Shown: positions 32,530 through 44,075, numbered from the stretch's first letter. The stretch is DNA of 64,000 nt from Lepidostoma basale (GCA_022606425.2 JAHDVF020000501.1:124001-188000), one strand, 5' to 3'. Program-made: numbers and translations. Notes: generated by a model not told the origin, from the letters alone.

Positions 32530-33300
32530 AATAAATAATAATGATGGTTTGGACACATGAAAATAATTAATGAAAAAACTCTATACCAATTTTTTGTGAG
32601 TATTTTCTATTTCTTTTTTCTTTTCTCCGTTATGGCGACCCAATTTTATGACATTACATGCAGTAGGGATTATGAAAAATGATCTAATGGGATGACCATA
32701 CATCAAGTTACTTGGCAGTAATTATTTTTAATTGTAATGTTATGGTTCTCTTGGGGGGCGTTTAGCGCGCTAATACCACCGGACATCCAAAACTGCCCAT
32801 TACGTAACCAGTTCTAACAATAAACTACACAGAAGAGATATCTATCCAATGACTAACTAACTAACTAAAGTGTTGAATATAACCTCTTTAACAACAGTAC
32901 ATGTCATGCTATATGAATATTCAAGAGTGTAAAACAATATGACAGGATATTGTATTCATAATTTCTTCCTACCCCTTGGATGAAATGAAAAAATAGTTAA
33001 TCACTAGCTTAGGCTTTATTCCAATTAAATAGTAAAAATGGGAATAGATCTATGCATATTGACTAAGAAATAATCCTACATGATATAGTTCCAATGGCAG
33101 CACTTGTCGAAATAAGGCTTAGAGATCTGCAAAAGTACTATACAATCAGGATAAATGCGTTAGAAAAGAAAAACCATTATCTACGAAAAAAATATAAAGG
33201 GAATTTAATGAATATGAAGGTTTATTTAAAAATGAAAGGATTAATTAGTTGTTTTGAACATATCAAATAAAGTAGATGATGAATTTATAAAAAAACGATT
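32530..33300 (+). mobile_element. TTAG-tailed LINE, scattered decayed remnants
   Basis: ATGGTTTGGACACATGAAAA (32544), GTACATGTCATGCTATATGA to TTCTTCCTACCCCTTGG (32898-32980) and perhaps 33090-33250 still resemble the family. Much of the interval between is unrelated. Confidence 0.45.
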
Positions 33301-33397
33301 AACGACATTAAAAAAAGAAAATCTTATCGGAGAAAAAAAAACTGTATTAGAAGGCAGCCTAGTTTTAAGTCAGAACAATGTTTATTGGTTTCAACTA

Positions 33398-33660
33398 ATT
33401 TATTGTTTCTTGAACAATGATGTAAAACTCCATATTAAATAATTAATACGAATGAAAACGTATATTTTCTAGAAGTATTGTGACTGTGAGAATTTATTAG
33501 ACATTTGATAATGCACTAGACATCACGTGTTTCGCTTGTCTAAGGCATTATCAAATTCTGATACATACATTTGATAATGCCTTAGACAGGCAAAACATGT
33601 CATTCACATAAAATGTAATAAAACTTCTAGAAAACAGACGTTTTCATTCACATTAATGGT
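33398..33660. repeat. FB-A foldback, near full-length
   Basis: The left outer arm begins TTGTTTCTTGAACAATGATG. The left inner arm carries CACGTGTTTCGCTTGTCTAA. The right inner arm has TTTGATAATGCCTTAGACAG, then GCAAAACATGTCATTCAC. The hairpin here pairs GCCT with AGGC, a variant of the usual stem. Confidence 0.85.
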
Positions 33661-34054
33661 TTCAACTAGTTGAGTTTTATCATAAAACCTGAGCATTCCT
33701 ATTATATTATAGTTTAATTATAGCCAGTATTAACATAGTATATATTTAATTGTTTCTTATAAATATGTTAAACCCATTAGTTCTAGGTTACTTCATAATT
33801 TAATAATCATAAAAAATATAAAGAATTCGAAATTCAAAAATATTACTTTTACAACTGTCATTATTTAGGGGTCAACCACTGTTCTCAAACAATCGGGTAT
33901 ATCTGTTTTGTTTTATTTTTCGTCTGCCTTGGTCCTAATAACGCAGTAAATTCATAATGCTTCGTGTTTTATTTCTTATAAGTTATAATTTTTATTGTCT
34001 TGTTTAAACGTACATAAACAAAAATGCAAAATTTATTGTGGATTCACATTTAAA
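33661..34054. other. AT-rich unassigned sequence
   Basis: No coding or repeat signal. Confidence 0.4.
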
Positions 34055-34232
34055 TAAATAACATAGAATAGCACTTCATATTTTCACAAAACTTTCTTTT
34101 TTCTTTTTACAGATTTCTTGTTAAATTTTGTACATTGAAAAAGTTTGTGTCACAACCGAAACATATCTGTAAAAATAAATCTAAAATTTTATGAAAACAA
34201 GTGCAATTCTATTTATTCAAATTTGCAAAAAT
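34055..34232. repeat. FB-C-like foldback, diverged
   Basis: Arms with ATAGAATAGCACTTCATATT and GTGCAATTCTATTTATTCAA. The centre has ACATTGAAAAAGTTTGTGTC, then ACAACCGAAACATATCTG, the same box-hairpin-GAAAC order as FB-C. Confidence 0.65.
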
Positions 34233-34348
34233 AAATTATTTTAATTAGAAACTTCAGTTAGTAAAGTGATCAATGTCTAGAATGTAATGAATTTTTTGTG
34301 TGTTTTGTTATTCCTTATTTTTTTTTTTTAAGAGTGACAAAATAAGGT

Positions 34349-34772
34349 GTAATGGCAGTGCACAACAGTGTCATTGTACCGACCCTAATGTATGAAAGCG
34401 AAACATGGACCTTGCAAAAGAAGGATGAAAGTAGAATAAATGCATTAGAAATGAGATCTCTCAGACTTAAAATATAGGAAGTGAATGCGGTGCGAATGAA
34501 AGTGTTATGAACAAAACAATGAAAGATGGTTTGGAAACATGAATAAGAAATAATAGTAAAAAAAGGTATTTGTTAACACGGAACTAGAAATAGAGGAAGG
34601 CCGAGGAAATTGTAGCACGATCAAATAAATTGAGTATTGAATGTCGGCCACGTGAGGTGTCGGAGAAATCGACGTGCGTCCATGGCGTGTCAGGAAAGAA
34701 AAGTGTGGCAGTCCATTCTTTCTGCCTACCCCTTCGGGGAGGCAGTGCGATAATTAGTTAGTTATTTAGTTA
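34349..34772 (+). mobile_element. TTAG-tailed LINE, 5'-truncated copy
   Basis: AATGGCAGTGCACAACAGTG to TTAGTTAGTTATTTAG with several small deletions (the YDRVSNEN segment is missing). Frame broken. Confidence 0.85.
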
Positions 34773-35384
34773 TGAAAGACAAATTTTCGTATTTGATCAT
34801 TACACAAGTCAAATTTGAGACGAATTCCAATTTCAAATCTAAGGACACAATTACCCGGAGTTTGGGCAGTGTCGTTGGTAGCAATTTGCAGAATTGTTTT
34901 ATTTCTTCCTTTCCAAACTGCCACTGTGTTTGGGCTGGCGGTGTCGCCTGCCAATTAAGCTCCGCGCATCTTAATTATAATTACACTGGCAATTTTCTTT
35001 TGTCGGCTGCGCAGGCGGTGGTCTGCCAACGGTCGTGGAAGGTCGGCTAAACTCGGGTAATCTCGGGTGGCGTCGGGCGGTGTCGGATGGAGTCGGGTAG
35101 TCGGCAAAGGGTAAAGTGAGGGGTTGCCAGCGAATACGAGATGAGGACACCCGATACGGCGAATGTCGTGTGACATTATAATAAATTTGCTTGGAGGTCG
35201 AATGACCGAGAGGCACAATTATAATATTCGTTTTCTAATAAGGATAAGAGATAAATTAGCAAGTTCATATTATCCAGCATCACATAATCAAAGGCCAATT
35301 GCATCCTTTTAAAACCAATTTAAATTTGATATAGTTATTTCACTTTATAAGACCATTCAACACTAAAAGATATATGTGCGATAT
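34773..35384. other. Unassigned, with a GC-rich, partly repetitive island at 34940-35160
   Basis: 35040-35105 contains a degenerate ~10-bp repeat of the type TCGGGTGGNG. TAATTATAATTA lies at about 34972-34983. No coding signal in the short frames. Confidence 0.35.
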
Positions 35385-35725
35385 ATCATCACATATGGCG
35401 TTGAAGGGAGGGTTGACATTGTCAAGACCAAAAGTATGCTAAGGACAATATAAATGAGGACACTACGTACATAAAAAGAATACCTTGGAAGACTCTAGAG
35501 AAGTCTGTGAGGTTCAAGTTGTGGTCAGATAAGGGGGACAACGTTGACGATACAGATACCAACATGTCCACAGAACGAATTCCACAAGAATGACATATAT
35601 AACTCTGCATGGAATAACCAAGGAGACCCAAAACAATGATGAAATTTAGCATCACAGGACGAGAATCCTGTAACAACAAACTCTTAAATCTACAGCAAGT
35701 TGAAGAAGAATAAGAAGAAACATTC
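35385..35725 (+). mobile_element. RTE-like LINE, decayed 3' fragment
   Basis: ATCACATATGGCGTTGAAGG and GTTGACATTGTCAAGACCAA correspond to the TYGVE.R.DTVKTK segment of the family. It ends GAAGAAGAATAAGAAGAAAC. Frame lost. Confidence 0.68.
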
Positions 35726-35744
35726 CAATTATAGAAGCTATATT

Positions 35745-35925
35745 ATATAATATTTGGTAGGAGTAATATGTTTAGTTTTGTAGGGCATTAACAAACATTA
35801 TCATATACCCGAGAAAGGTGAAACATATCACCCCCATAAAATTTAATTAAACTTCTAGAAAACTGACGCCCTCATCAATATTTAATATAAAGTTTGTATT
35901 CAAGGAACATAAATCTTATATTACT
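35745..35925. repeat. FB-A foldback, decayed
   Basis: The right half is clear: CCCGAGAAAGGTGAAACATA, CCCCCATAAAATTTAATTAA, ACTTCTAGAAAACTGACG. The left half is weak. Confidence 0.65.
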
Positions 35926-36740
35926 CTAATAAACAATAATCATTACAGGTTACGAAACTTCATTTAGTTCTAAATATGATGTATAGTAAAATTTCAATTT
36001 CTTTTTACTTGTGGTCTACTCTTCCTCCTCTTCTCCTCAATAATTTCACCAGATTCAGCACAAAAAGTAGATAATTAAATTAATCTACTACATTTAAATT
36101 AATATATAATTTGTATGATTAAATAACTAGATTACTATCGCCTTTAGAAGTAAATGAAAAAAGTGCAATTAAATAGTAAACGCGAATTAATTCAAAATTT
36201 GTTTAAATAAAATTTTAATATCGTTTTATTTAACTGTTGACTGAAAGGTCAATTATAATCACCAGATGATCAGCACCGTACAACCACCATATAATTATCG
36301 GTAATAATCGAAATAACTTTTCACGTAGAACACATCGGTTTCTCCCCTACATACGGAGGTAATAAAGCATGTAAAAAATCCAATAAACAATTTGGAGTTA
36401 TGGGGTTGTAATGGTCCGTGTTTCTCACGCTGACGGGCCCTAAACCAATTCATCAAAATTACCAAAAAGCGAATCAGTCCGGATCGATCGGGTCCATTAA
36501 ACCCGACCCTGGAGATGCGACGGTCCCTTGATCCGTCCGGGACAGGATGAAGTCGCTAGTAGCAGATGGCGAGGAGACGAGGATCATAATTTGATAAAAT
36601 ATAACAAAGAAACTGGTAGAAAATCCAATATGCCCACTTAAATCGCATGCTGGTCTCAAATTCAAAATTACATTAATAGATACAAAACTCGCAGCATATT
36701 TTCACTGTGGATAAATTATACGAGCCACTCAGCTTCAATT
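35926..36740. other. Unassigned sequence
   Basis: 36300-36660 is a unique, mixed-composition block without a recognisable protein. The rest is AT-rich. Confidence 0.4.
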
Positions 36741-36744
36741 ATTC

Positions 36745-36960
36745 AAAGTAAATAATTAATAGTTTTAAGGCATTTTAAATGGAATGACATGTTTCGTCCT
36801 TCTAAGGCATTATGAAGGCATTTGAAAATGCCTTAGAAGGGCGAAACATGTCATTCCATCTAAGATATAATAAAACTCTTAGAAAACAGACGTTTTCATT
36901 CATATTAATTATTTAATATGGAGTTTTATATCATTGTTCAAGAAACATTAATAATCATTT
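36745..36960. repeat. FB-A foldback
   Basis: Inner palindrome GGAATGACATGTTTCGTCCT / AGAAGGGCGAAACATGTCAT with a short spacer. The right outer arm is complete to AAGAAACATTAATAAT; the left outer arm is lost. Confidence 0.82.
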
Positions 36961-37019
36961 TTTAGCATTATTATTTAAAAGATATGTTAGTTGTAAATAA
37001 TTTTATTTCAGATATGTAT

Positions 37020-37235
37020 ACATTAATTAAAACGAATGAAAACGTCAGTTTTCTAGAAGTTTTATTATATTTTATGGGAATGACATGTTTCGCCCTTCTA
37101 AGGCATTATTAAATGTTAAAAGGGCGAAACATGTCATTCCCATAAAATATAATAAAACTTCTAGAAAACTGACGTTTTCATTCGTATTAATTATGTAGTT
37201 TGGAGTTTTACATCATTGTTCAAGAAACAATAAAT
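37020..37235. repeat. FB-A foldback, well-preserved inner palindrome
   Basis: The arms from AACGAATGAAAACGTCAG to GACATGTTTCGCCCTTCTAA are mirrored almost perfectly. The centre is shortened to ATTATTAAATGTTAAAAGGG, so the box next to the hairpin is lost. Confidence 0.88.
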
Positions 37236-38340
37236 ATAATATATACATTGAAAACATATATGTTTTATTATTATTAGAAACTACGAAATAGGTATCAAGC
37301 TTCCCCCTAGAACATTTAAGTTCACGGCGACGATTAATCGCCGCACTTTGGCGTTTTCGTATCGGGTATGGCGTCGCATTTGCGGCCTGCACACTTATTG
37401 TGGGTAACCATTCGTAAACCAGCAGCGCCGCGAGCCGCGAGCCGCTGCGAGGGAGAGAAGGTGCGAGGGCGTGCTGGTGTGCCGGTGTGCCCACAATCAA
37501 TACTAAATTAGTTTCGCTTTTATTGACGCCAGAAAACACGCATGGAAATGCGCGTTCACCGCATAATTTTGCATCGAAATGTCCCATTTACAAAACGGTA
37601 CAATGTGTTTTTTTCATTTGATTTTCACACTACAAACTACACCACTTTAGAACTCGACAATTTCGTTTTTTTACAACATTTTATAGATAAAATAAATTTC
37701 AGGCAATATGGTAAGTGTCCAGCAATTCCGTACTCTAAAAAATATTCTACAAATTACTGTTAGGATGGACTAAGCGAGGATTCCCAAATCCCAAACTTTT
37801 TTAGACCCCTTGCCGAATTTTTTATTATTTGTGTGTACCCTCCGCTTTCCATTATATTGATTACTTTTACAAATTTATATTTAAAACTATAAATTGGTTA
37901 TATATGGTTACTAGGCACTAGACTAGTAAATAAATATTTGAAATATATGTCTTACATAATTTTATTTTCTCAGTGTATGGTCAAATCTTTCAAGCTCACC
38001 TGCTTTTGATGATGCCGAAAATAAGAGTATTTAACTTGAATTCATCGCCTCAAATACGGACATTTTTAAAGACAGTGGGACTGTTTTGATACCACATATT
38101 CTAACAATTCTGAATTGTGTTCCACCATTCTGCTATTTTCATATTTGGATTATTGTTGAAAATCTATGTTTTATATTTTGCCTTATTGTTTCATATACCT
38201 ATACTCGTATATAAAATCAAAATATACTTTGATTGTCCAGTTAAATGCAACTAAATAAGTTACTGAATTTATATAGGTATGTAAGTAACGTCTTATTTGT
38301 TTATATAAATAATTAATATTACTTCTCTTTTTCTTTTTTT
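37236..38340. other. Unassigned; unique GC-rich island at 37310-37530
   Basis: The island holds GGCGACGATTAATCGCCG, a near-palindrome, and a CGCGAGCCGCGAGCCGC stretch. The 124-codon minus frame over it has no domain. 37540-38340 is AT-rich. Confidence 0.4.
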
Positions 38341-38440
38341 ATACACTTTGTTTATACAACACTAACATTAATTTTTTTTAAATTACATAGACATGTTTCG
38401 GACAACCAGTCTTTCTTCAGTGATACATTTTATAAAGATA
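38340..38440 (-). repeat. FB-D, single arm with GAAACATGTC core
   Basis: Minus strand (38428-38386): CACTGAAGAAAGACTGG, then TTGTCCGAAACATGTCTATG, i.e. box, GAC/GTC hairpin, CGAAACATGTC. Outward it continues into AAAGTGTAT-like sequence as in FB-C. No second arm seen. Confidence 0.5.
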
Positions 38441-39373
38441 CATATATAAAATATTATAAAATTGTTTACATGATCTGACAGATGTTATAAAGACTTATTT
38501 TGGAACGCTTATACTTTTGTTATAACAAATACTCGTATTATGATTCAATTTAAAATATAAAATTTAAAATAAAAATAAAAATAATAAAAGTTCTTATTGG
38601 GGTTCAGTTAATTACTTACAACAAAGGAAATAAATCAAAGATTGGAATTGACGTTAAATTTATTTGATTATTTATAATATTTTCATTATTTTAAATTGTT
38701 TTTTAATTTCTAATATTTCGAGATTGCTCAAAGTTATATTTCTATTATTAACATGATCTTTTACAACACAAAGTATGGCGAATATAGAAGAAATTAATAT
38801 TACAATTATAAGTGATGTTCTAACTTCAAACGGAAGTTCTAAAAATATTAAGAAAAACAAGTACTAAAATATTTCATGTATTGATGTTTCTAATAGACTA
38901 AAAAGTTGTACATATTTTAAAATTAGAATGGAATCATCTTAAACATTCGGAAATATGACATTTGTCGAATGCGTGTATAAGCGGCCGCCTTTTTATAGTT
39001 TGATGAAGACACGTATCAGCAAAAGTGCCCCAACGAATATATCCGAGTATATTTATGTAAATATAATTAATCAAGCCGCTCATATTCATCAATCATACAT
39101 TAGGCCACGGAGTAATATTCGTTAGGCCATCAGCCACGGCCATCATCGTGAGAGAAATGGCCATCAGTTATTGTAGATTAATTTGCCTAATTACAGTTAC
39201 GATGACTTGAAATTAATTTGAATACCACACACGCTTCGAATTACGACGCTCGTTTGTTTTGTGAATCAAAATTTGGAATGTTGTGTAGAAACAAATTCAT
39301 ATCTCCTCATCACAACGACTGCATAGTATAGTTTACGAACATTTTAATAAAACTTTATTGAATAAATATAAAG
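38441..39373. other. Unassigned; candidate conserved island at 38950-39260
   Basis: 38950-39260 is unique with several TAATTA/ATTAAT motifs and two AGGCCA.CAGCCACGGCCATCA-like pieces. The rest is AT-rich. Confidence 0.35.
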
Positions 39374-39606
39374 GATTAATTGTATCTCAATAGAGACGAA
39401 GATATAAATTATTTTGGAAACAGAATATGGTGGTCGAGGCGTTTACATGACTTTTGACCTGTCATTGGTTGGGTTAAGCGAAACTTAACCTAACCTAACC
39501 TAACCTAATCTAACCCAACCAATGACAGTCCTGTAAACGCCTCGACCACCATATTCTGTTTCCAAAATAATTTACATCTTCGTCTCTATTGAGATACAAT
39601 TGATCC
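39374..39606. repeat. Repeat G, perfect-type palindrome with telomere-like centre
   Basis: Left arm (GGATTAATTGTATCTCAATA ... GGTTGGGTTAAGCG) and right arm (its complement) are about 100 bp each and nearly identical. The centre contains CCTAA x4 at 39489-39508, the arthropod telomere unit. Single-arm relatives are at 11043 and 20985. Confidence 0.85.
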
Positions 39607-39664
39607 TTAAATGATTAACCCGCAATTGGTAAAATCCAGTATTTGTCTACAAGTATTTGTATAA

Positions 39665-39912
39665 CAAAAATGTTGAATAAATATAGTTATACTTTGTATT
39701 ACAACACTTTTCATTTTCACTGAACTTAGACATGTTTCGGTTAAAAGTAACCTTTATCAATGTATACAATTTTAACGTGTCGAATGCGATGGTTAACATT
39801 GTATACATTGATAAAGGTTACTTGTAACCGAAACATGTCTGAGTTCAGTGAAAATAAAAAGTGCTGTAATAAAAAGTATAACTTTATTTATTCAAATATG
39901 AATCCACAACAC
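39665..39912. repeat. FB-C foldback, well preserved
   Basis: Both arms: ACTGAACTTAGACATGTTTC / GAAACATGTCTGAGTTCAGT and AACCTTTATCAATGTATACA / TGTATACATTGATAAAGGTT. The core on the right arm reads TTGATAAAGGTTAC, loop, GTAACCGAAACATGTCTG. A ~30-bp spacer separates the arms. Confidence 0.87.
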
Positions 39913-40044
39913 AAAGTAAAGGCGAATATAGAAGAAAAACTTAATTGACTTCATATGTTTTTTCATATGAAACACTCACTTTTGTCTTTATTTCGACAGT
40001 GACCGGTTAGAGTTTGTATTCCAAAATTTTATTAATTACATTAT

Positions 40045-40470
40045 TTTCTTCTTCTTCTTCTCCTTATAGACCTTTGGTCTGTTCCTGAAATCAGGCTGGC
40101 CTCTCTTGGAAGGTTGACTCCCAACTATCACTACATCTCTTCGCCCGCCTTACGGGGGGACGGCAGCCGGCAGGAATCTGATGCGCCACAGCGTGTGGGA
40201 TTCTGGTGGGATTCATCCTTTGCACGTGCGCATTCCAGTATCTTCTGCCTTGTCTGCCCCATCTCACGACATCCTCCACCTTGCAGATCTCGCGGATAGC
40301 CGTGTTCCTCACCCTATCTCGAAGTAGTTCCTGCTCTCATCCTCAGCGTCCTCATCTCAGCCACCCGTACTTAAGCCTTCGTTATTGTGGTCTCCGTTCT
40401 GGTCTCAATGCTATATGTCAGTATAGGCCTTACGCAGGTTTTATATATTCTGACCTTACTGTCAGTTCTC
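40045..40470 (-). mobile_element. RTE-like LINE, C-terminal fragment
   Basis: Leftward it encodes RNTAIREICKVEDVVRWGRQ, ahead of a GRR.WNAHVQRM segment, and ends in GAAGAAGAAGAA (40055-40070 on the complement). It is the same family as 29500-30172. Confidence 0.8.
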
Positions 40471-41040
40471 ATATACTTGTTTTTTTCCATATTATATCAT
40501 GTTATTGCTTTATGTTTTGGCCTAAACCATTATTATTAAAAATCACAAAACAAAATGGCTGATTCATTTTATAACAACAACTTTATGACGTTATTTAAAT
40601 GCATGTTGAGCGTTTTGAGTTATCAATACATTATGAATTAAATTGGTAGCAATTATAATTATAATATTAATAGCATAATCAAAGCTATGCGAGAATAATA
40701 TTAAAAATATCCATGTTTCTAGCCGCTTCATTATATCTAAAAGTTCCACATAATTATCGGAGCCGTTAGTCAGGTTCGTGAGATAACTAAATTAGGAAAC
40801 AGCGCGACTTAAGGCATGGAAACACCTTTATTATAGTGTATTAATTATAGCAAAAACTGTGATAAAGGTATAAATAAGTTAGTATCATTATGGGTAATGG
40901 GGCGCCACACCCGCCTTGGTTGGTAATAGTGAACTATAAAAGGTAATGACTATTATCTGGGGTTCGTCTACGAGCCTGCAATAGACACGTTTTCAACGTG
41001 CGCTTAGGACGAGAAGCGAATGAAGGATGTAAGCATTATT
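40471..41040. other. Unassigned sequence
   Basis: 40750-41030 is unique and of mixed composition; no gene or repeat recognised. Confidence 0.4.
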
Positions 41041-41044
41041 TATT

Positions 41045-41205
41045 ATTCATTGAAAATTAAAGTAAAACTCCATAATAAATAATTAATATGAATGAAAACG
41101 TCTGTATTATAGAAGTTACTAATAATATTAAATAATAAACTTAAGGCGTTAACACCGTGGAATTCCATAATGATACAAATGGTTTATGAATTAAAACACT
41201 TAATA
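41045..41205. repeat. FB-A and FB-B arm fragments joined
   Basis: 41045-41115 is an FB-A outer arm (AAAACTCCATAATAAATAAT, GAATGAAAACGTCTGT). 41130-41205 is an FB-B outer arm (TAAGGCGTTAACACCGTGGA). The fusion suggests insertion of one foldback in another. Confidence 0.55.
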
Positions 41206-41207
41206 CG

Positions 41208-41380
41208 AAAAAAACGTCAGTTTTCTAGAAATTTTATAATATTTTATGGGAATGACATGTTTCGCCCTTCTAAGGCATTATCTAATGTAACTAAGATATT
41301 TGATAATGCCTTAGAAGAGCCAAACACGTCATTCCCATATAATATTATAAAACTTCTAGAAAACTGACGTTTTCATTACA
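41208..41380. repeat. FB-A foldback, near-perfect palindrome
   Basis: GTCAGTTTTCTAGAAATTTT to GACATGTTTCGCCCTTCTAA, mirrored on the right with TTTGATAATGCCTTAGAAGA and GCCAAACACGTCATTCCC. A short spurious ORF lies across it. Confidence 0.85.
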
Positions 41381-41384
41381 CTTT

Positions 41385-41545
41385 ATACGAATGAAAACGT
41401 CCGTTTTCTAGAAGTTTTATTATATTTTATGGGAATGACATGTTTCGCCCTTCTAAGGCATTATCAATTATAACTAAGACATTTGATAATGCGAATATTA
41501 ATTATTTAATATGGAGTTTTACATTATTGTTCAAGATACAATAAA
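41385..41545. repeat. FB-A foldback, right inner arm deleted
   Basis: The left arm is intact (GAATGAAAACGTCCGTTTTC ... TTCGCCCTTCTAAGGCATTA). The right side jumps from ACATTTGATAATGC straight to TAATTATTTAATATGGAGTT. Confidence 0.8.
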
Positions 41546-41559
41546 TAAAGCAAAACATT

Positions 41560-41660
41560 GTTTTTTTTTTCACTTTTAGGTTTATTTTTATCGGCATGTT
41601 TCGAAGGCTTTACACTTCCATTATCGGGAGAACGATATAAACTAACGAAAATTATTACAA
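41560..41660 (-). repeat. FB-B foldback, single arm
   Basis: TTTATCGGCATGTTTCGAAG, GCTTTACACTTCCATTATCG and GGAGAACGATATAAACTA match the FB-B inner arm. No partner arm downstream. Confidence 0.6.
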
Positions 41661-41874
41661 AATGATTGCTAGAATTTGAAACATATAGATAAAACATGAG
41701 TTAGTTAACATAGGTAGAGTACATGGGATGTGAATAAATTACAATTGATCTCGTAATGTTATTCCTGGTAATTATGGTATTTTGAGACCTCATATCTGTA
41801 GATCTTAGGAGACTTCTTGTTCCAATGGTGTCAGTCCTTGCAATTCGGCATTAAATCAAATATATTAATTGCAA

Positions 41875-41995
41875 CTCTTCGTAAAATAATTAATATTAAT
41901 TGAAAACGTCTATTTATAAGAAGTTTTATTACATTTTATGGAAATGACATGTTTCACGTTGCTAAGGCATTATCAAATACTAAAAGACATTTGTG
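41875..41995. repeat. FB-A foldback, left arm only
   Basis: AACGTCTATTTATAAGAAGT, TTTATTACATTTTATGGAAA, TGACATGTTTCACGTTGCTA. 41996-42295 holds no recognisable feature. Confidence 0.65.
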
Positions 41996-42295
41996 TATTT
42001 TATTAAACGAAAGTCAATTGATGGCAGCCAATCAACGGCGTTTTATGAATATTTTTGGTGTTACATAATGCGTATAGAAAAAAATATCGGTCTTACAAAT
42101 TCGGACACGATAATGGGTCGGCCTGGAGCGACGGCGCAGTCCGCTCTCGAAGAACACTCCGGTCTTGCCGCATAGTATTCTCAGACCGTGTTAACACAAC
42201 ATTAAGTGAATGGTAGTTTTTTATAAGTCTCTAATTAATACAAATAAATAGAATCACCAACTAAATGTCATGCCGAAAGGCATATATGATAAACT

Positions 42296-42475
42296 GCCAA
42301 ATAATTAATACGAACGAAATCGTCTGTTTCTAGAAGTTTCATTATATTTTATTGGAATGACATGTTTCGCCATGCTAAGGCATTATTTAAAGTCTGATGC
42401 ATTTACTAGGACAAAGAAACTTGTCATTCCCATAAACTACTATAAAACTTCTAGAAAATAGACGTTTTCATCCGA
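42296..42475. repeat. FB-A foldback
   Basis: AATACGAACGAAATCGTCTG to GACATGTTTCGCCATGCTAA, mirrored by ACTTGTCATTCCCATAAACT and AAAATAGACGTTTTCATCCG. The right inner arm is diverged. Confidence 0.8.
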
Positions 42476-42980
42476 ACTGCCACACTTTACTTTCCTGACC
42501 TATTTCTCTCGGTTCTTCAACAACTTTGTGTTCCTAATGGTTATCTTCGACAGCGTCAGCACAGACTGTTTTATCTCCCAGCATGCAGAACCAACCCGCC
42601 TTTGGTGATGCCAGTGGGGAGAGCAATCAAACTGCTGAACATGATCGCTTCGGAGATCGATATGTCTTTCATATTCGTGAAAGTACGTCCAGAAGACAAA
42701 TACTCTTGACTTTGGAGAGAATCTTGTATTCCTAATGTCGAACCGTCTCACATGCGTTCCTGGTATTATATATTTTTATTTTATTTTACCTGTTCCCAAT
42801 AGATGACTTAAGCTATAATTTTGGTTTGTAATATATTTTGAGAAAATAAACTGATTTGATTTGATTTGAACATTCATACATCGTGTCGTGCACGCACGTC
42901 GACCATCGCTATTATTACCACTATTTATAGATTCATTATTTTCATTTGTCCAAACTAAATGATTCTTTCATTATTATTGT
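42476..42980 (-). mobile_element. TTAG-tailed LINE, split by a FADD LINE variant
   Basis: Left part CTGCCACACTTTACTTTCCT to GGTTCTTCAACA; right part AACATTCATACATCGTGTCG to about 42980. The join reconstitutes the family order across the inserted element. Confidence 0.78.
42519..42868 (+). mobile_element. FADD LINE variant with GATTT tail, 3' end
   Basis: It encodes a piece like RQRQHRLFYLPACRTNPPLV ending in the C-terminus, then 3' UTR CGTTCCTGGTATTATATATT and the tail TGATTTGATTTGA. AACA on both sides may be a short target duplication. Confidence 0.78.
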
Positions 42981-43351
42981 GGATTATTTAATTTGAATAA
43001 ATAAAAATAAAGCCTAATAAGTGCAGAACAAAAGTAACTTTTATGTTTAATAGTTGTATTCTCGGGACTCCTATTTATTCAGGCTAGCCACAGCCAAGAG
43101 CATCAGACCCAAGGGAGACCTTGAAAGTTGACAGAAAAAAAAGATCGAAACATCACCGAGAGCATGACGCGGCGGTCATTATCTGATCTTTGTTTATAGT
43201 TTATCTCATACAATACTAACCGCAGTATAATACGTGGACGGATCAGGCAGACGGCACAGTAGAGCGGGGACACATCGAATCATTACTCGATTATTCGGCA
43301 CAAAAAAATCGAATACGATATTCTGAAGTTAAGATTTAAAATATTACATTA
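42981..43351. other. Unassigned sequence
   Basis: No gene or repeat recognised. Confidence 0.4.
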
Positions 43352-43560
43352 ATAACTCACGATGGGGAAGTCTGAGAAGGTGCTACTGGAGAGATCATGT
43401 GGAAAGAGCATGTTCTGAAAGAGTGATAAATATAGCCGCAAATAAAGTACCAACAGGAAATCGACCTGCAGGAAGAACAACTGAAAAAAGGGTGGGAGGA
43501 ACAGGCTCCGAGAAATAACAGGACACAGTCCTAAATAAAGCAGAAGAAGAAAACATTAAT
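43352..43560 (+). mobile_element. RTE-like LINE, 3' end with GAA tail
   Basis: CGATGGGGAAGTCTGAGAAG, AGAGCATGTTCTGAAAGAGT and TACCAACAGGAAATCGACCT match 29955-30172 closely. Ends AGCAGAAGAAGAAA. Confidence 0.82.
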
Positions 43561-43561
43561 A

Positions 43562-43628
43562 GCTAACCATCGTGCCGTTTCCCCGTAGGGGTAGCCAGAG
43601 AGGATGTACCACCACACTGCTCATTGCA
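43562..43628 (-). mobile_element. TTAG-tailed LINE, 3' end stub
   Basis: CTAACCATCGTGCCGTTTCC, CCGTAGGGGTAGCCAGAGAG: only the terminal ~65 bp. 43629-43930 has no feature. Confidence 0.68.
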
Positions 43629-43934
43629 TAATTTTCTATTTTTATCAGGTGTGCGATAGAGTCCGGTGGAAGAGAATAATTGAGGCTCTGTACACTACAG
43701 AGGTGTGACAGGACAAAAAGAAGAAAAATGTATCAGTTAAAATAAGAACCATGGAGTATGTTGCTGATTTATAGAGATCAGTTGTAAGATTGTAAAATAA
43801 ATTCTAATATCATTGATTGAAATCTTTGGTATTAGACTTTAAAAAAAAAAAAGAATGAATTTCGATCATAACGTAAAACGATTTTCTAGAGAGCTACCTA
43901 GTTTAAACTATATAATTAAAAGTTAAAAAATAAT

Positions 43935-44075
43935 CTATTGTTTCTTGTACAATGATGTAAAACTCCATATTTAATAAGTAATATGAATAAAAAGTTTTAT
44001 TATATTACATCTGATAATGCCTTAGACAGGCAAAACAGTCATTCACATTATTCACTTCTAGAATATAGACGTTAT
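43935..44075. repeat. FB-A foldback, deleted centre
   Basis: The left outer arm TTGTTTCTTGTACAATGATG, then a jump to CATCTGATAATGCCTTAGAC and AGGCAAAACAGTCATTCAC. 44076-44375 is unassigned. Confidence 0.7.

Noticed and set aside
37213..37587. 124-codon minus-strand frame
   Set aside because: No recognisable domain; it spans a GC-rich non-coding island and part of an FB-A arm.
39489..39513. Chromosome end or telomere
   Set aside because: Only four perfect CCTAA units, embedded in the middle of a palindrome with ordinary sequence on both sides.
41170..41367. 65-codon frame across an FB-A element
   Set aside because: It merely crosses a foldback repeat; no coding signature.
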